From Persicaria tinctoria (Eukaryota; Streptophyta; Magnoliopsida; Caryophyllales; Polygonaceae), in contig JBANSL010000004.1 in assembly GCA_037127255.1 (NCBI GenBank), forward strand, positions 72,004,627-72,068,626: 64,000 nucleotides of DNA. The letters are read 5' to 3'. How positions within the stretch are numbered: position 1 is the first letter of the stretch; every line of letters starts with the position of its first letter. The notes beneath the pieces were generated by a model. It did no database searches and had not been told where the DNA came from. It saw only the letters and a list, made by a program, of their open reading frames with translations. Below are positions 11,361 to 24,594 of this stretch, piece by piece. The position numbers and the translations under genes are program-made.

Positions 11361-14349
11361 TGTAACGGCCCAGAATTATGATTTTCGGGTTACGTTTCAA
11401 GGGATAAAACCCCTTGTTCGGATCTTGCAATCCAGGTACGGGTCAAGGTTTCAAACTCATTTTATGATTAGTAGAAAGGGGGATTACAAACCTTAAAAAC
11501 CTCGAAGGGCCGTTGGGTATCCTTAACCTGTCCTAAGACTATGTCGCAGAATCCATTTCAAACGAAAGTAAAGCGGAAGCAAAGTAAAGATACAAGTGCC
11601 ACGGCAGAGCCGGGTCAAAATATGACCAACCATTCAAATTCGAGCCGTAATTAAATTGGTGAAGTTGGAATCTCAACTCTCTCTTTCCGTCATGTTAGAC
11701 CCAGCGGTCATGGACTCAAATCAGCATCAATAGTAGTAAGCACAACGGATACCTAAAAAAATTGATAGGGGGCGGGATCAGATAGATGCCCACTTTAGCT
11801 CTGCATCCCAACCCTAAGCACACATATACGCTATACCTAATATAGATGCTTCTAGATGCATGGAGGGATATTAACACACTAACATGCTCCTAAGATCAAG
11901 TACATAATAATAATAAGGCCTTAGCACAGAATACCAAGTGATATATCCCTCTCCTACCTCCACCCCCTTCCGATAGGGCGGAGACTGGCCAGCTCGTGAA
12001 TGCATTCCATCATAATTGGGCGGCACGCATGCCTAACCCACTCCACAATAAAGCCCGCATGCATCTCATAATATAAGGAAGTTCATGACTCGATTGACTC
12101 AAGACGGGACCCGATGAGACTAGGTCGTCCTATAACCCTAGCAATGACTCTAGTTACTTCCCAGATAACGGTCGTTCTGTTTACATACACATAAAGAAAT
12201 AGAATGCTCAACGATCGATGCAACCTAGCATGGTACTACATGGCATGCTGATCATGAATGTAAGCACCTAGTATATCATGCACCTAAAGCAGGGAATAGC
12301 TCTATTCAATCTGAGTAAGTTCCGAAGAGACTTACCTAGAGATGAAGAAAAGCAAGATAACACAAGCAAGGGTCCAAATGCAAGTCCAAAGCTATCCAAG
12401 AGCAATACACACCTATCATCAAGCCATTTCCATAAGCTATCAGACCGATATTCATACATACGAAACCCAAGTTCCCAACATACTCAAAACCAACCGATAG
12501 TGAAACCGTTTTCCAAAACCATTCCGATACGATCAACATCAACCAAAATCATTCTTTCAATTTCCTTCTCAAAACTAACATCATCAAGCCAAGACAAAAT
12601 CCCGAAATTAAACATTTAAACCTTAAAACAAATCTTTCAAGATCATATTATAGAAACAATTCCGGCATTTTATTCCAAAACTTTTTAAATAAATAGTCAA
12701 TCAATATTTAACTAAAATAGACACCAACAAATCAATCCTCATTTATAACTCAATAAAATAAATTGTTTTGTAAATCATCCTCAATAGATCACTTTACCTT
12801 TTCTAAAACAAATTATAATGTATTTAATATTTTCATAAAATATATTCATCACTCAAAACTCAGAATATTAATATATAATGATAATCTAATAATAACTAAC
12901 AATTATACAATAACTATGTGTTATAAATTATTAACTCAACATACAACATATATATGTATAATATAGAACACAAAACCCCTTTTTAAAACTCAACCAAAAG
13001 CCCAATTCTCTTAAGCCCTAGAAGAAAAAACCGGATCTGCTATCCGACCCAAATAAAAAGCCCAACCCGGAGCCTGTAAAAGAAAGAGAGGAAGGAGGAT
13101 CCGGCCCAAGTTCAAAGCCCAACCTGACTGGTCTGAGAAAAAAAAAAGAAACCCGGTTCAAGAGGAGAAGAAAGGAAAGAAGTGAACCTTTCTCCCTCAA
13201 CCCACAAGAACAGGACACCGCTCAGCGACGGGGAGAAAACGGAAGAGGAAGGGAAAGAGGAGTCAGGCCTCCGGCGGCGGCCTTTTCGACCACCCTGAAC
13301 CCCAGGTAACACAGAGGAATTCCAAACAGAACAAAAGGGGAAGGAGAAGAAGCTCACCGAGAGAAACGGCCTCGCCGGAAATCTTCGTCGGAGGCACGAT
13401 CGGCTTCGATCGAGCTCGTCAAGGGTGGAGGGAGCTCTGAGATGCCTGGGTTGGACAGAAAAGATCATAAAGGAGGATTCTTTTAAGCGATTTCGAGTCG
13501 GAACAAAAGCGAGAATGTTACCGGCCCTCTTGAACGAAGAACGGAGGAAGAGGAGGGAGGAGTGCAGCAGGATCGGCTCCTATGCTCGGCTTCACGGCGT
13601 CGTCGGAGAAGGTGAGGGAGAGGCTCCTGCTGTTCACGGACAGAGGGGAAGCTCTCGCCCGGTCGTCGTTTGCGATTGGGAAATAGGGGAGGACTCACGA
13701 CGTGGGTTCGACGACGGCGCTCCCGCTACAATGGCGGTGACTTGGTGGCTGCGGAACAACAGAGGAGATGGTGGTGTATTGTTTGGGGTTTTGACATTTG
13801 AGAGTGAAATCAAGTAGAGATAGATGGGAATCAGAATTCTGAAAAGAAATCAAATGAACTCAGGAGGAGGACAGGATTATGCATTTGGCGTGGGAATCTA
13901 GCTGGCTAAAAATCAGATAAAGCAAGGGGAGATTTGGGGTGTTTAGCCAAAAATGGCATAGAGCAAGCTGGAAAGAGGAAAGAGGTTCCTCTTGGTATGA
14001 TTTTCGGAATTAGTGAGGAAAGAAAACAAAAGGTGTTGTCCAACTCTCAAAACACAATTCAAAATTTACCCAAAAACATTTATCGAAACTAGTCCTCTCG
14101 ATCTTATCGAAATTTAACTTGAATTTGTAAATCATTATCGGAATCAATTTAATTTACCAAGACTCGGAACTCGAAAGCGGAATCAAATTCTGTCAAAATC
14201 AAAATTCTAAAACGATGCCGGAAGGATTTTAAAATACGATTTTTAAGGCGAAGATGAGGATTTTCAATTATCCGAATTTTTTTTTTACCTAAATCCCTTT
14301 TATTTATTTATTTATTAAAATTTATTATTTAAAAATCCGAGCCTTTACA
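11361..14349 (-). repeat. Full 5' LTR of the LARD (about 3.0 kb)
   Basis: On plus it runs from TGTAACGGCCC to GAGCCTTTACA, so the coding strand has the standard TG...CA ends. An open frame of 130 codons (13425-13817, plus) is kept open in both LTR copies (5146-5538 in the other). It lies on the strand opposite to the element and resembles no family I know. Its persistence can be explained by the high identity of the LTRs. Confidence 0.85.
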
Positions 14350-14466
14350 CTTTGCATCAGTAGCATCACGAAACTGCATACATGATCATTATTCATCAAA
14401 TCTCAAGTAGTCTAAAAACTAAAAGCAACCAAAACTAAGAATTATTATAGGTACACAAGTTCATAC

Positions 14467-14584
14467 CGGATCGAGTATGCATCCATGAGGGTCTTTTTGC
14501 CTGAATTGCTTCTTTAATATCGGAAGGAAGTCCTCTCTGGTGATCCAGAACAACCAAATTAACTTGAAATCCAGATCTCATAAA
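14467..14584 (-). CDS. Possible internal exon of an unidentified gene
   Basis: An open minus-strand stretch of 118 bp with a good splice acceptor (pyrimidine-rich, ending TTGATTGAG) and a donor reading G|GTATGA. The peptide contains GLPSDIKEAI followed by QAKRPSWMHTRSG, a protein-like composition in otherwise AT-rich DNA. I do not recognise the family. It could be the remains of a host gene or chance; start, end and partner exons are unproven. Confidence 0.25.
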
Positions 14585-16288
14585 CTCAATCAAACATAAA
14601 CGACAGAAAATCCGTAGTAAACGTACAATGAATTAGATCTCAACCCTAAAATTAGATCAAGTAGTCATATTATGAATGACGACAGTAGCTCAATTGGGGA
14701 CTTGCACTTCAAGTTTTTTTTCCTTGAGAAAATAAAATAAAATCATTATCGGTGAAAGTTCAATATACATGGGCTTTACTAAAGCTGTCGATTCAAACAT
14801 AGCAATTGATATTTATTAAAATCCAATGTTTATCTATTTACAAAACAAAAAAGATTGCAATCTCAATACAAAGATTTGATTTTACCCATAACACTAAAAA
14901 ATAAGGAGTATATGTGATAGTAAATTGCCACCTATTTACCTGCTTGAATTATTGGTTAAAATTCAATGTTTATCTATTTACAAAAAAATAAATTCAATCT
15001 CGGATACAGGGATTTTCACGGTTGTCTCGGATATTTTTTTGGGATTTTTACTGCTTAGTTATTAAACAAATATTTATCCATTCACTTTAACTATCATATT
15101 TACTCATCTATATATATTGATAATGAAATATAGCAAGTAGTTCACCTATTTTCATCCACCTACAACGACTTACATTCTTCTTTTTCATGCGGCTTACATT
15201 CTTCTTTTTCCTGCTTCATCTTCATTCATTTTCTACTTCTTCTCAACCCACTTTTAGTCTTTTACTTACTAATGTTTTTACATTTATCTATTTCAGGATT
15301 GCAATCTCCATTGCTTTTCCCTTCTTGCACCCTCTTGGTATAACTTTCCCTATCTTTTCATGTCTTTCAAATCACCTTCTTCATGTATTACTAGGTTCTT
15401 GTTTTCATAAGTAGAATAATGCATAACAAGAATAGGAATATGAAACCATAATGGGTCTTTGAAAGTGGTACTTAGGATCTTATAAAGATCATGTAAGCAC
15501 ATTTCCTTGGAGCCATCTCATTTAACATTGTTATTTTGTACAAGGATTACTTTTATAATAATTTAGATTCCTTCACATATGATAATCAAATTCACCATTT
15601 GTTCTTTTCAGTTCAGTGTATCCTCCATCCAGAAGCAGTTTTTGATGTGTACTTTTGCGAATCTTTCACATGCTTTTGTTAAGTCACTCAACAATTATAA
15701 ATTATAATAAAAAAATTCAGATTGCAGTATATTTGTTAAAAGTAAATCAAAATCCCCCTTTTTAGAGCTTTTTCCTTTCAGTTCTTTTATAAAATCCCAA
15801 ATTTTAACATCTTGGTACCTTGATAGTTGTTACTTCACTTTTTAAACAACTCATTAAATGAATTTCATTGATTTTAGATTCACAATACCATCTTTTAAAA
15901 CTGCATACCATATAAATTTATCATTCACGGAACCAAGTATCAAGCTAAAGCATAGAGATCATGCAATCACATTGCCTCATCTCCATCTCATTTTAGACTA
16001 ATTTTACCTATGATACTTTAACATCACGTATACGAGGCCTATGCGGGATTTGAGCCCTCAACTTTGGGATTTATGAAAACAGTCTTCCAATTTTGAGTTA
16101 ATAGACTTAAACTCAGGTTCAGCATTTGTGTATTTTAAATGCCAAACAACATAAAACTATAAAAGTAATGCCCTTAATAATGTATACAGCCAAACATGTA
16201 AACAGTGAAACAGGATGTGGGCAGCTTCTAGCAGCATTGAGTTGCATCTTTAGCTCAGTTTTTTGCACGAACCCGACAGCAAGGATAC

Positions 16289-16669
16289 CTATCCAACTTC
16301 TTTGATTCATCTTCCTGTACAATTTTTATCGATTTTATTCTTCAATTAGAAAATTAATCTGATCTTCTTTAATTCAATCATACATGTATATATGAAGCAA
16401 GTTTAGATGAATTTTATAAACTATTACCAATCTCAACCCCCAAAACCTCATAACTACTAATCTACTACCTACCATACAAATCTAATCAAGTTCCTTTATG
16501 ACAGTAAAACTACTCTAAATCCACCCAATCATGCAACTAGCTTCGAATCGGTTATAAGAGGGGTGATGTTTCGACAAAGTAAAATGGAAAGACATGAATT
16601 GTTCGAGCATGTTATGAATCTTTGGTAAAGTGAAGGAGGAAACAAATAAATAAGAATCATTACCTTCAT
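16289..16669 (-). CDS. Possible first exons of an unidentified gene
   Basis: On minus, an ATG at 16669 followed by AAG meets a donor-like G|GTAATG at 16664/16663. An acceptor-like TTGTACAG lies before 16314, and the 26-bp segment to 16289 ends at G|GTATCC. Spliced, this reads M-K-E-D-E-S-K-K-L-D and leaves phase 2. The pieces are short and found by eye only. They might belong with the exon-like segment at 14467-14584, giving a minus-strand gene across this low-repeat stretch, but nothing proves it. Confidence 0.18.
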
Positions 16670-17916
16670 CCCAGAGTGTATGCCGGTGTTCGATTTTTGT
16701 CTCTCTTTAATTTTTCATATCGAAATTGAGGAAGAATCTTTTTCAAATCGAAATTGACAAAAGTTTCGAATCTCTAAATTTTATGAAAGTTTTGGAGGAC
16801 AGCCCATATAAATTGATTTTAGGGTTTTGAAAGGAAGAGGATGACTGAATTGGGGCTGGGGAGAAAGTAGTCGTCTCTCTTTGATTTTTCAGATCGATAT
16901 ATCGGAAGGATCGATTTCAAATCGAAATTGAGGAAGGAACTATTTCACTTTTCAGACAGAAATTGGAAGGAAGAGGATGACTGAATTGGAACTGGGAGAA
17001 AGGAGGAAGAAAGGAGGGCTCGAAACATTGCTGTCCTGGAGAGCTCGAAACATTGCGCTGAACTGTATTATCTATCATATATGGAGGGCTGGAAACATTG
17101 CTGTCCTGGAGAACAGGTTTGACAGTGTAAAGGTTTTGGTGAAGACAGTTGTAAATGAGTGAAAAGATAGTGTGAAAGCTAAAGGAAGGGTCGCCGGTAG
17201 GGCGGATAGGGAATGGAAACGAAGGCTAGTAGCTTAGTCATTTTTGTATTTTACAAGTGTTCCCTAGTTTTGGATCACTTCTTTTTGTAACTTGGTGGTG
17301 TCTAAAGACACCTTCCCTCCTTTTGGAGATTTATATATATTTACCAGTTCAGAAAGGAGTCGTCGCACTGGTGCTGCCTTTTCATCGTTTTCTCCTCTCT
17401 TTTTTCTTTTTCTTTTTTTTAATTTTCAAAACCTTCAAAAACCGATCCAATTACAAAGTGGTCCATAGTTCATATTCATCCAATTTAATCCATTTACATT
17501 TTACAACGTCCATTTGTACATGCAGTTCATTCGTTGATGGATTCGACATTTTACGTGCTCTCCATCCAAAAGTTTTTAAAACTCTACTCACCTAAACTTT
17601 GTAGTCGAACTATCAAATTATTTAGTCTTACTTTCCAATCCGTTAACAAAACAAAAAATAATAGTAGAGCCAAAATTAACATTGACATTTTTATATCCTG
17701 TCCCAGGCAATTCAAATCTCAAACCCGACTCTGCAAGGAAGATGAGACATTAACATTTTGGCACATATATAATTATATATTGATATAATATAAGTATTAT
17801 ATTTTTTTTATCCAAATTTACATGATTTTTCTATATCGTTTTCATATTATTATAATAGTATAATATATCTAATATATAATGTAAATAAATTATGGTAATA
17901 TCTTCTATAAAATATA

Positions 17917-18134
17917 CTCCCTCCGTCTCATATTAAATGTCTTTTGTCTTTTTTGCACGCTTTTTAAGGAGCGAAAAACTCTATAAATTTTTTTTTTAAT
18001 ATTTTTATACTAATTACTAATAAATATCAAATTATATAAAAAAATTATATAAAAAAATAATATTTTATAGAGTTTTCCGCTCCTTAAAAAGCGTGTCGAA
18101 AAGAAAGAAGACATTTAATTTGAGACGGAGAGAG
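17917..18134. mobile_element. Stowaway-type MITE
   Basis: The element starts CTCCCTCCGTCTCA and ends TGAGACGGAGAGAG, flanked on both sides by TA. Nearly the whole 218 bp is one inverted repeat: the inner words AAGGAGCGAAAAACTCTATA and their complement recur on the other arm. CTCCCTCCGT ends with a TA target duplication are the hallmark of Stowaway elements mobilised by Tc1/mariner transposases. There is no coding capacity. Confidence 0.93.
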
Positions 18135-18150
18135 TAATATATTTTACAAA

Positions 18151-18182
18151 TCCCATGCGTTATGCACGGACACTATGCTAGT
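18151..18182 (+). mobile_element. Candidate Helitron 3' end
   Basis: An imperfect hairpin (CCCATGC and GCACGG arms around GTTAT) is followed eight bases later by CTAG at 18178-18181 and then T. A hairpin about ten bases before CTRR, with insertion in front of T, is the usual Helitron 3' terminus. The matching 5' end (TC after A) was not located, and no replication-helicase coding is seen. Confidence 0.4.
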
Positions 18183-18190
18183 TATAATAC

Positions 18191-18232
18191 TAAAGGAGAA
18201 GTCGCCTAAGACATGTGGCGACTTCTCCTTTA
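18191..18232. repeat. Perfect 16-bp inverted repeat
   Basis: Arms TAAAGGAGAAGTCGCC and its exact complement enclose a 10-base loop. A third, partial arm (CTTCTCCTTTAAAGTAG) stands at about 18420, across the AT microsatellite. It could be a transposon end or a cruciform-forming site. Confidence 0.8.
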
Positions 18233-18253
18233 AAGTAGGCATTTTTAATTAAT

Positions 18254-18859
<606 letters not shown>

Positions 18860-19281
18860 TATAATTTAATTTTCATATATGTCGATAGTATTAATCCTTG
18901 TACCACACCCCAAAGTTCTTCTTTAGGGACTATACAAGTCCTAATTTTCATGGCAAAACCACGACGCCACTCTACTATACAAGTCCTAATTTTGCTACTT
19001 CCATATACACCAAAGAGCCTCTGCAAACACATCTCTCCAACCAATATTATTACTACTACGAAGAGAGTTGTGAAGTTTACCTCGAATCCATGTAACAAAC
19101 GTATCCGAGTAGAAGGTCTTCTTGTATCCATCCGCATTTAAGCTGATCCAGATCCGTCGGGCTTCATTGTAGTCCCTAAACAAGTGCAACAGGGTCTCCA
19201 AATCAATCCGTCAACTTTCACAAACAGGAGAGGTGGAAATATGTCTTCGAACACACTGTGAGTTAGTGAGCACAACCCCTT
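18860..19281 (-). pseudogene. LINE reverse-transcriptase ORF, C-terminal fragment
   Basis: Minus-strand frames encode a zinc-binding domain typical of the end of plant LINE reverse transcriptases: LTNSQCVRRH, then a Cys/His-containing stretch and LETLLHLFRDY, then an ALWCIWK block, then an RNase H-like start with PKEELWGVVQGL. Frames are broken, and a 20-bp word is duplicated (18929-18948 and 18974-18993). This piece continues the fragment at 60303-61251; the Sirevirus-like copia lies between. A LINE retrotransposes by target-primed reverse transcription, but this copy is dead. Confidence 0.75.
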
Positions 19282-20261
19282 TGAAGGTTCGATAAAGTAA
19301 AACAAAGTAACATAGAAATAATCTAGAAGAGGGGTTGAATAGAGTATGCCAGTTTTTCGCAGATAGTCTCAAGACTTTTGAAGCTCGTGCAAAACCCTTT
19401 GAGATTAGACTTACTCTTTTCTCTGAAAACATGAATCACAAAGTTAAACAAACGAACGAAGTGCGGAAATAAGGTAAAGCAGTAAATAAAGGACTCGATG
19501 AGTTGTTTACGAAGTTCTGCGCGAACTTGGCCTACGTCCCCGCCTAGGGTTCTTCCACAACCCTAGGATTCAACCGGCTTTTATTGATTCACAAGACTTA
19601 GGATCCTAGTAGCTCCCCGAGAAGCCTCTCTCTTATACAATTGCAATCTAGTCAACTCACGTTCCCTTGGAGTCCTAGACCAATCTAGAAGAGCCCCACC
19701 TCTCTATGCTATCTAGTACAATCCTCTTACACTTAGTGAATTAATCGCCTAGTGTTCACTTTCTGAGTTACAAACACTATAACTGAATATATCCTATAAG
19801 CTCACTGTGTAACTCTCAAATGCTTTGAAATGAAATAACAGACTCTTAAGGACTAGCAGAGAGCACACGAAGAAGACAGATCTCGTTTGAAGGCTTGAGT
19901 GTGTGAAAGCTTGTGTTCAACAAACGTTTGGTTGTCTTCTTCTTCCTTTTCTTTATATTGAAACAAATCGGTGCCTAAGGATCTTCACCAACGGCTAGAC
20001 TTGATCATTGCTTGAGCTAGATCTTATATCTTTGGAAACTTCGAAGGCCATGATCTTCCGATTTGAATCTTCTCCAATATTCAACATAAGGAAGAAAATA
20101 ATATTCGAAAATACTTCCTGAAAGGTTAGTGTATATATGATAATATAATGGAAGCATATAATAACATAAAATAATATTCGAACATAATATCATATAGAAT
20201 AGGTTTTGTGTTTCATCAACATTGTTAAAGCTTCAAGACCTTTGACACAAACAGACTGTCA
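19282..20261 (-). repeat. 3' LTR of the Sirevirus-like copia
   Basis: Colinear with 59310-60302, with several percent substitutions and small indels by eye. It ends ACCTTCA on the coding strand. The start is placed at TGACAGTC because both copies share sequence up to there. A TATAAAG box lies on minus at 19951-19957. Confidence 0.85.
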
Positions 20262-20310
20262 AGACCTTTGAAACTTATTCGATTGTCATCAAGGGAGTGG
20301 AGTTATCAAT

Positions 20311-20323
20311 CTCCCCCTTGATG
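20311..20323 (-). other. Polypurine tract of the Sirevirus-like element
   Basis: Minus reads CATCAAGGGGGAG at this site, followed by ATTG. A second similar tract (AAAAAGGGGGGAGATG on minus, about 20523-20538) follows a repeat of the words GAAAGACAAAA. Multiple polypurine tracts before the 3' LTR are described for Sireviruses. This tract lies about 50 bp from the inferred LTR start, which is unusual. Confidence 0.6.
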
Positions 20324-20644
20324 AAAGACAAAACCTGTGCATCCCTGCAACTTAGTCAAGCATATATAATATAAGTAAAATCGGACTAAGTACCTGCATA
20401 GGTTAGACAAATGTTGCATCAAAATTTTAAAGCATTAAAACCATCCAACTGAAAACAAAACCAAGGTCTTCCAAGATCTTCACAGCAGTTAAAAAGTTTA
20501 AAGTCTAAACCACAACAGATCATCTCCCCCCTTTTTGTCTTTCAACAAATGGGGGGAGGAAAAAACAGTCACCAAAAGTTTTGAAATAGTTTCCAAAAAC
20601 CAGCAATGTTTCAGATTTCAGGGATAGGGTAGGGTACGGTAGGG

Positions 20645-20826
20645 TTAAGCTTCATCGTCCGGAGCATCATCAGTGAGCCTCGTCCACAGACCTTGCAACA
20701 GCTTGGTTATCCCGCTCATCTCCGTCATGAACTCCTAGTGCAGCTCCTTGAGATCCAAGCGAACTTCCTCCAAGCCCAACTCCAGGTTGTCAATGCGCTC
20801 ATCAACGGCTGAGGCAGTGGGAAGAG
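20645..20826 (-). pseudogene. Env-like ORF of the copia, C-terminal part
   Basis: On minus, the frame interrupted at 30338 resumes at 20826 after one TSD copy is counted once. It encodes a leucine-rich, coiled-coil-like tail (ERIDNLELGLEEVRLDLKEL) and ends with TAA at 20645-20647. A TAG at 20735-20737 breaks it. The role of such third ORFs in Sirevirus-like elements is unproven; an envelope-like function has been proposed from position only. Confidence 0.7.
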
Positions 20827-23114
20827 TGTTGTTAGGGGGAATCGAGTATGAAATATAACGAAATAGATCAAACCAGACTTAGGCCTCAGCAAATAAATAC
20901 AAGACTCCTCCAATGCAGTAATGGGAAGTCAGGATCGAATCCACGAGGAAGCGTGTCAGCGGTTCTCAGATAGCTGTAAATTCTCACAAAAGCAACAGAA
21001 AGACAGAAACGACAGAAACAGAAGCAAAAGCAGAACAGAAATAACAGAAAGTAACAAATAAACGCAAAGAAACAAATAAAGACAGAAATAAAGCAAAGCA
21101 AAGCAAAGAACAAAGCAAAATAGAAGCAAAGCAAAAACTAAAAGCAAGGACACAGAAGCTACTCGATCTCGAGTAGCTGTCCTCTATCTCGACAAGACAG
21201 TAATGAAAACAGAAAACAGAAAACGAAAGCAAGCAACTCGACAAACAAAGTTCACCTCGACCTCGAAAAGAGGTACTCGATCTCGACAAGAAACAGTAAA
21301 GGCAGAAACTTCAGAAATCGAAAACAGAAAAGAAACCAACTCGACCTAGACTAACTCTCCTCGACCTCGACAAAGGTCCTCCTCGAGATCGACAAGATCT
21401 CCTCTGTATCGAGTAACTATGCAGAAAACTGTGAATTGCAGAATTTAAAGACAAACGCAGATTTTCGACAGAAATAAACTCAATATAATAAAAAGACTTC
21501 CAAGGCTAGGGTTTCAACACCACAACGATAACCATGCAAAACAACACATAAAGGCATAAAAGATCACGCTTTCCATCAAATAACTTTCGTCATTAACAAA
21601 TAGGCATATAGAGGCTTTCGCATAAACCCTAATTGTTACTAACCCTTTTTCACATAATTAATCCAAGTTGCATTAAGATCACTTTCGCTTCAATAACACA
21701 AACAAGGATCACCTTCAACTCTCGCAAAAGAATCATGCTCTTAGGGATAGAAGATGAATCGCATAAAAATCTGACCATTATCGCGTTATCTCACATGGCC
21801 ACCGTCGGGCTCACCCCGGCCCCAGAAGTGGTTGGACTACTCACGCCTCATCGCAATAACAGACATTGAATTGATGAAAGAAACTTGCATAAAACTATAT
21901 TCAAAGCCTTTTACAATCCTGGCAATCAACTTTCGCTGTAAGCCAAAACCCTAAAAACCTTAGAACTCCTAAACTTCTCTGTGGAACTAACTAATTGTGT
22001 GTCTTGAAATTGAATTTTGAACTAGAATGAATGAAAAACCAGCCCCATGGGCTTTATTTATAGGCTTCATTCCCTAGCTAATCTAGGAAAGAAGATATCC
22101 ATCTATATCTAAAAGGCTTAAAAGATAAATAAAAGACATAATGAAATTAAATCAACTAGGAAAAGATAAAACTATTTAGGTATGTCTTCATGATGTGATA
22201 GATCTTGTCTCCTTTGGATAGAACTTGATGGAATCGGATAGAATCTTCCGCCTTCGCGACCAAGGAACTCCAATTCTACTCGGACAAGGCTCGTCGAGAA
22301 GATTCTGGAACGCGGTCTAGTCGACCTCGAGTAGGTCTTGTCGACCTCGAGTAAGATGGCTCATCGACTGGTCTCCTCGGGTGGCTTCTGCTCGATGTGG
22401 CTCGGACTGGGTTCACTGGCGCTCGTCGACCTCGAGTAAGCCCTAGTCGACCTCGAGTTGAGTGGCTCTGTCGACTATGTCTCCTCGAGTTGCTCTCCTC
22501 GATGGACTCCGGATCTGGACTCAGGGGCTTCGTCGACCTCGACAAAGGGTCCTCGAGGTCGAGTTGGGTGGTTCCGCGAGTTGGCTCTTCCGCTGGCAGC
22601 GAGTTGCCTCTTCCGCGGCAGCGAGTGATCCGCTGCAGCGAGTCGAGTTGCTGGCAGCGAGTGCTCCTGGTCATCCTCGGCTCCTCTCCTTGTCGAATCC
22701 GGACATGGCGTCTGGGCTTCGTCGATCTCGACCAGTGGTCCTCGAGATCGAGTAGGGTCCGGAGTCGGGTTGGTCTGGCTTGCTCGATCAGCCTCTATCG
22801 ACCAGGGTTGCTCGGCCAGGCTCGTCTATGTCGAGTAAGCCTACTCGAGATCGAGTAGCCTTGACTCTCAGACTTGTTCCGCTGCTTTGAACTCGGACTT
22901 CTGTAGTGGTTTTCTGAGCTTTTCCGACCTTCTGTAGAATTGCTGTAAAATGCCTTGATTTCTGCGATTTAAACAGAAACTGGTGTAGATTCCATAATTT
23001 GACAAATAAACATAAACTACATAAGTTCTGTACTATCTTAGCCCAAATGCATGAAATGTATACAGAAATCGATATAAAAGTTACTGTAAAACATGGCAGA
23101 TTCAGCTCACAACA
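20827..23114 (-). repeat. 3' LTR of the RT-less Athila-like element
   Basis: On plus it runs from TGTTGTTAGGGGG to CTCACAACA. The TATA box lies on minus at 22055-22062. Two zones (21160-21420 and 22270-22860) are dense in TCGA words. The second also holds a short unit around GCAGCGAGT, repeated several times (about 22600-22665). Confidence 0.93.
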
Positions 23115-24594
23115 AACACCCCATACTTAAGCTTGCTTGTCCTCAAGCAATACTTTTATTTGTCATTCAGGGGAAGAAATCAAAACTCTCAACATCATAG
23201 ATTCATTCTTATATGTCCCTGCAGTCAATTACCATCCTCGAAAAGGTACTAGTGTCACAGATTCATGCATGTGCAAATATGTAAAAGCAACATCTACTCA
23301 CAAAAGGAGGGTTATGCACAAATAATTCATGTGACAAAGCATTGATAATCAAGAAGACTTTAATTTAAGCTCATGAAGGAGTAGATTGGTAAAAGGCTAA
23401 AAGGTGGGCAGTTTCTGGCAATGTGGTGCTTTTATGATCCGGGGAAATGGAGTACTTTCCAAACTTGAGTTTCATTCCACATTCCTTTTCCATTTGATTC
23501 ATCACCTTTCATATTGCTTTTCTCAATAATAATGCTTTTACCTCTCTAACCTTAGCACTGCCTTCTCGCGAGTCGCAAACATGGGTGTCATGAATGGCCC
23601 CGGATACTTAGTGCTTTGGACTCCTCACAATGTGTCCCATCTCTCCAAACTATTATCTCAGAGAGCAGGGTTAATCTACCTTTATCTCCTGAGGTGATTG
23701 GATTTTCTTTCACTCATTAAATTTTCCATATATTTCAAATAATTTCCTTCCAAACTCCAATAATTGATAATAACAACACAAAACACCATATAACATCTCC
23801 ATAATGTAACATCATTCTCAACATAATCCCCGGATAAGGTAAAGAATGGGCAATATTTAGATCATGTGGAGCAATAATTGAAATAAGGCATATTATGGCT
23901 TTTGTGATGCATAAGCATAGGTATGGCTAGGATTGTAAACATATGAGCATTATATGGAAATATAAAGTCCTCCATCATCTTATCATGCAACATGTCAAAA
24001 GCAATTTCAAATTTTACCTCCTTTCATGGTTTTCATCAAAATATGCACTTCATTGTGACTTCCCTTTACTAGGCAATTTCATGCTATATCTCTAATGAAT
24101 CTAATTTTGCATCGTCGAGTTCAATTAAGCTTCCATGACATAAATCAAAAATTTCAATGGGGGTCATTTTTCAAAACTTTGGAAAACATGCGTATAAGCA
24201 TATAAATCAATAATGCATTCCAAAATAGCCATGTAGCAATTCAAAGAAATAATGCATAAATAATGTCAAATATGATCAAATATGCACAAAGTAAGCCTCT
24301 CCCCCACCCCATACTTAAACATTATAGTGTCCTCACTGTATAAAAATAAGGTAAGGAAAGAAACTCACAAGACAGATGTGCAGAGCTGCAAAATTTCGAA
24401 TGGAGCACTTCCTAGTCCGAGTAAGCCTTGGTTCTATCCATTGACATGAAAAGTAGAAGACATATACCATAATAGAAACAAAAAAAACCAAAGAAATGTT
24501 CAAAACCAAAAACAAAACAAAGTCTCAAATGTCCTAAAAAGTCTATGTACATGCTCTAGATTTTATAGTCGCTAGGCCGACTTTCCATTTATGC
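23115..24594 (-). other. Non-coding 3' interior of the RT-less element
   Basis: The polypurine tract (minus AAGTATGGGGTGTT, 23115-23128) abuts the 3' LTR. The remainder has no supported ORF. The part next to the LTR is shared with positions 1-659. A second GTATGGGGTGGGGG-like word occurs at about 24300-24315 on minus, just downstream of the coding region. Confidence 0.75.

Larger units (their letters stand above)
3928..14349 (-). mobile_element. LARD-like non-autonomous LTR retrotransposon
   Basis: Two long LTRs (truncated 3928-6070, full 11361-14349) flank 5.3 kb without recognisable gag or pol. A primer-binding site complementary to initiator tRNA-Met (TGGTATCAGAGC on minus) lies four bases inside the right LTR, so the element reads on the minus strand. 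A purine-rich tract (GAGGTGGATGA on minus) abuts the left LTR. Long LTRs with a long non-coding interior fit a large retrotransposon derivative. The TGTAAC...TTACA ends and the tRNA-Met PBS resemble chromovirus-type gypsy elements, but that lineage call is inference. The truncated left LTR prevents a TSD check. Confidence 0.8.
14350..17916. other. Stretch without recognised repeats
   Basis: AT-rich sequence with no LTR, TIR or transposon coding signature. It may be low-copy DNA or very old repeats. Possible exons on minus are listed separately. At 16700-17165 short local duplications occur: a block around GGAAGAGGATGACTGAATTG appears twice, and GAAACATTGCTGTCCTGGAG recurs. The 61-codon frame at 16977-17162 lies in these duplications and is not convincing as a gene. 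Confidence 0.5.

Noticed and set aside
20222..20261. Copia LTR start placed at TGTTGATG (20221 and 60262)
   Set aside because: The next 40 bp are also shared by both LTR copies, and the LINE frame resumes only if they belong to the element. I therefore moved the start to TGACAGTC.
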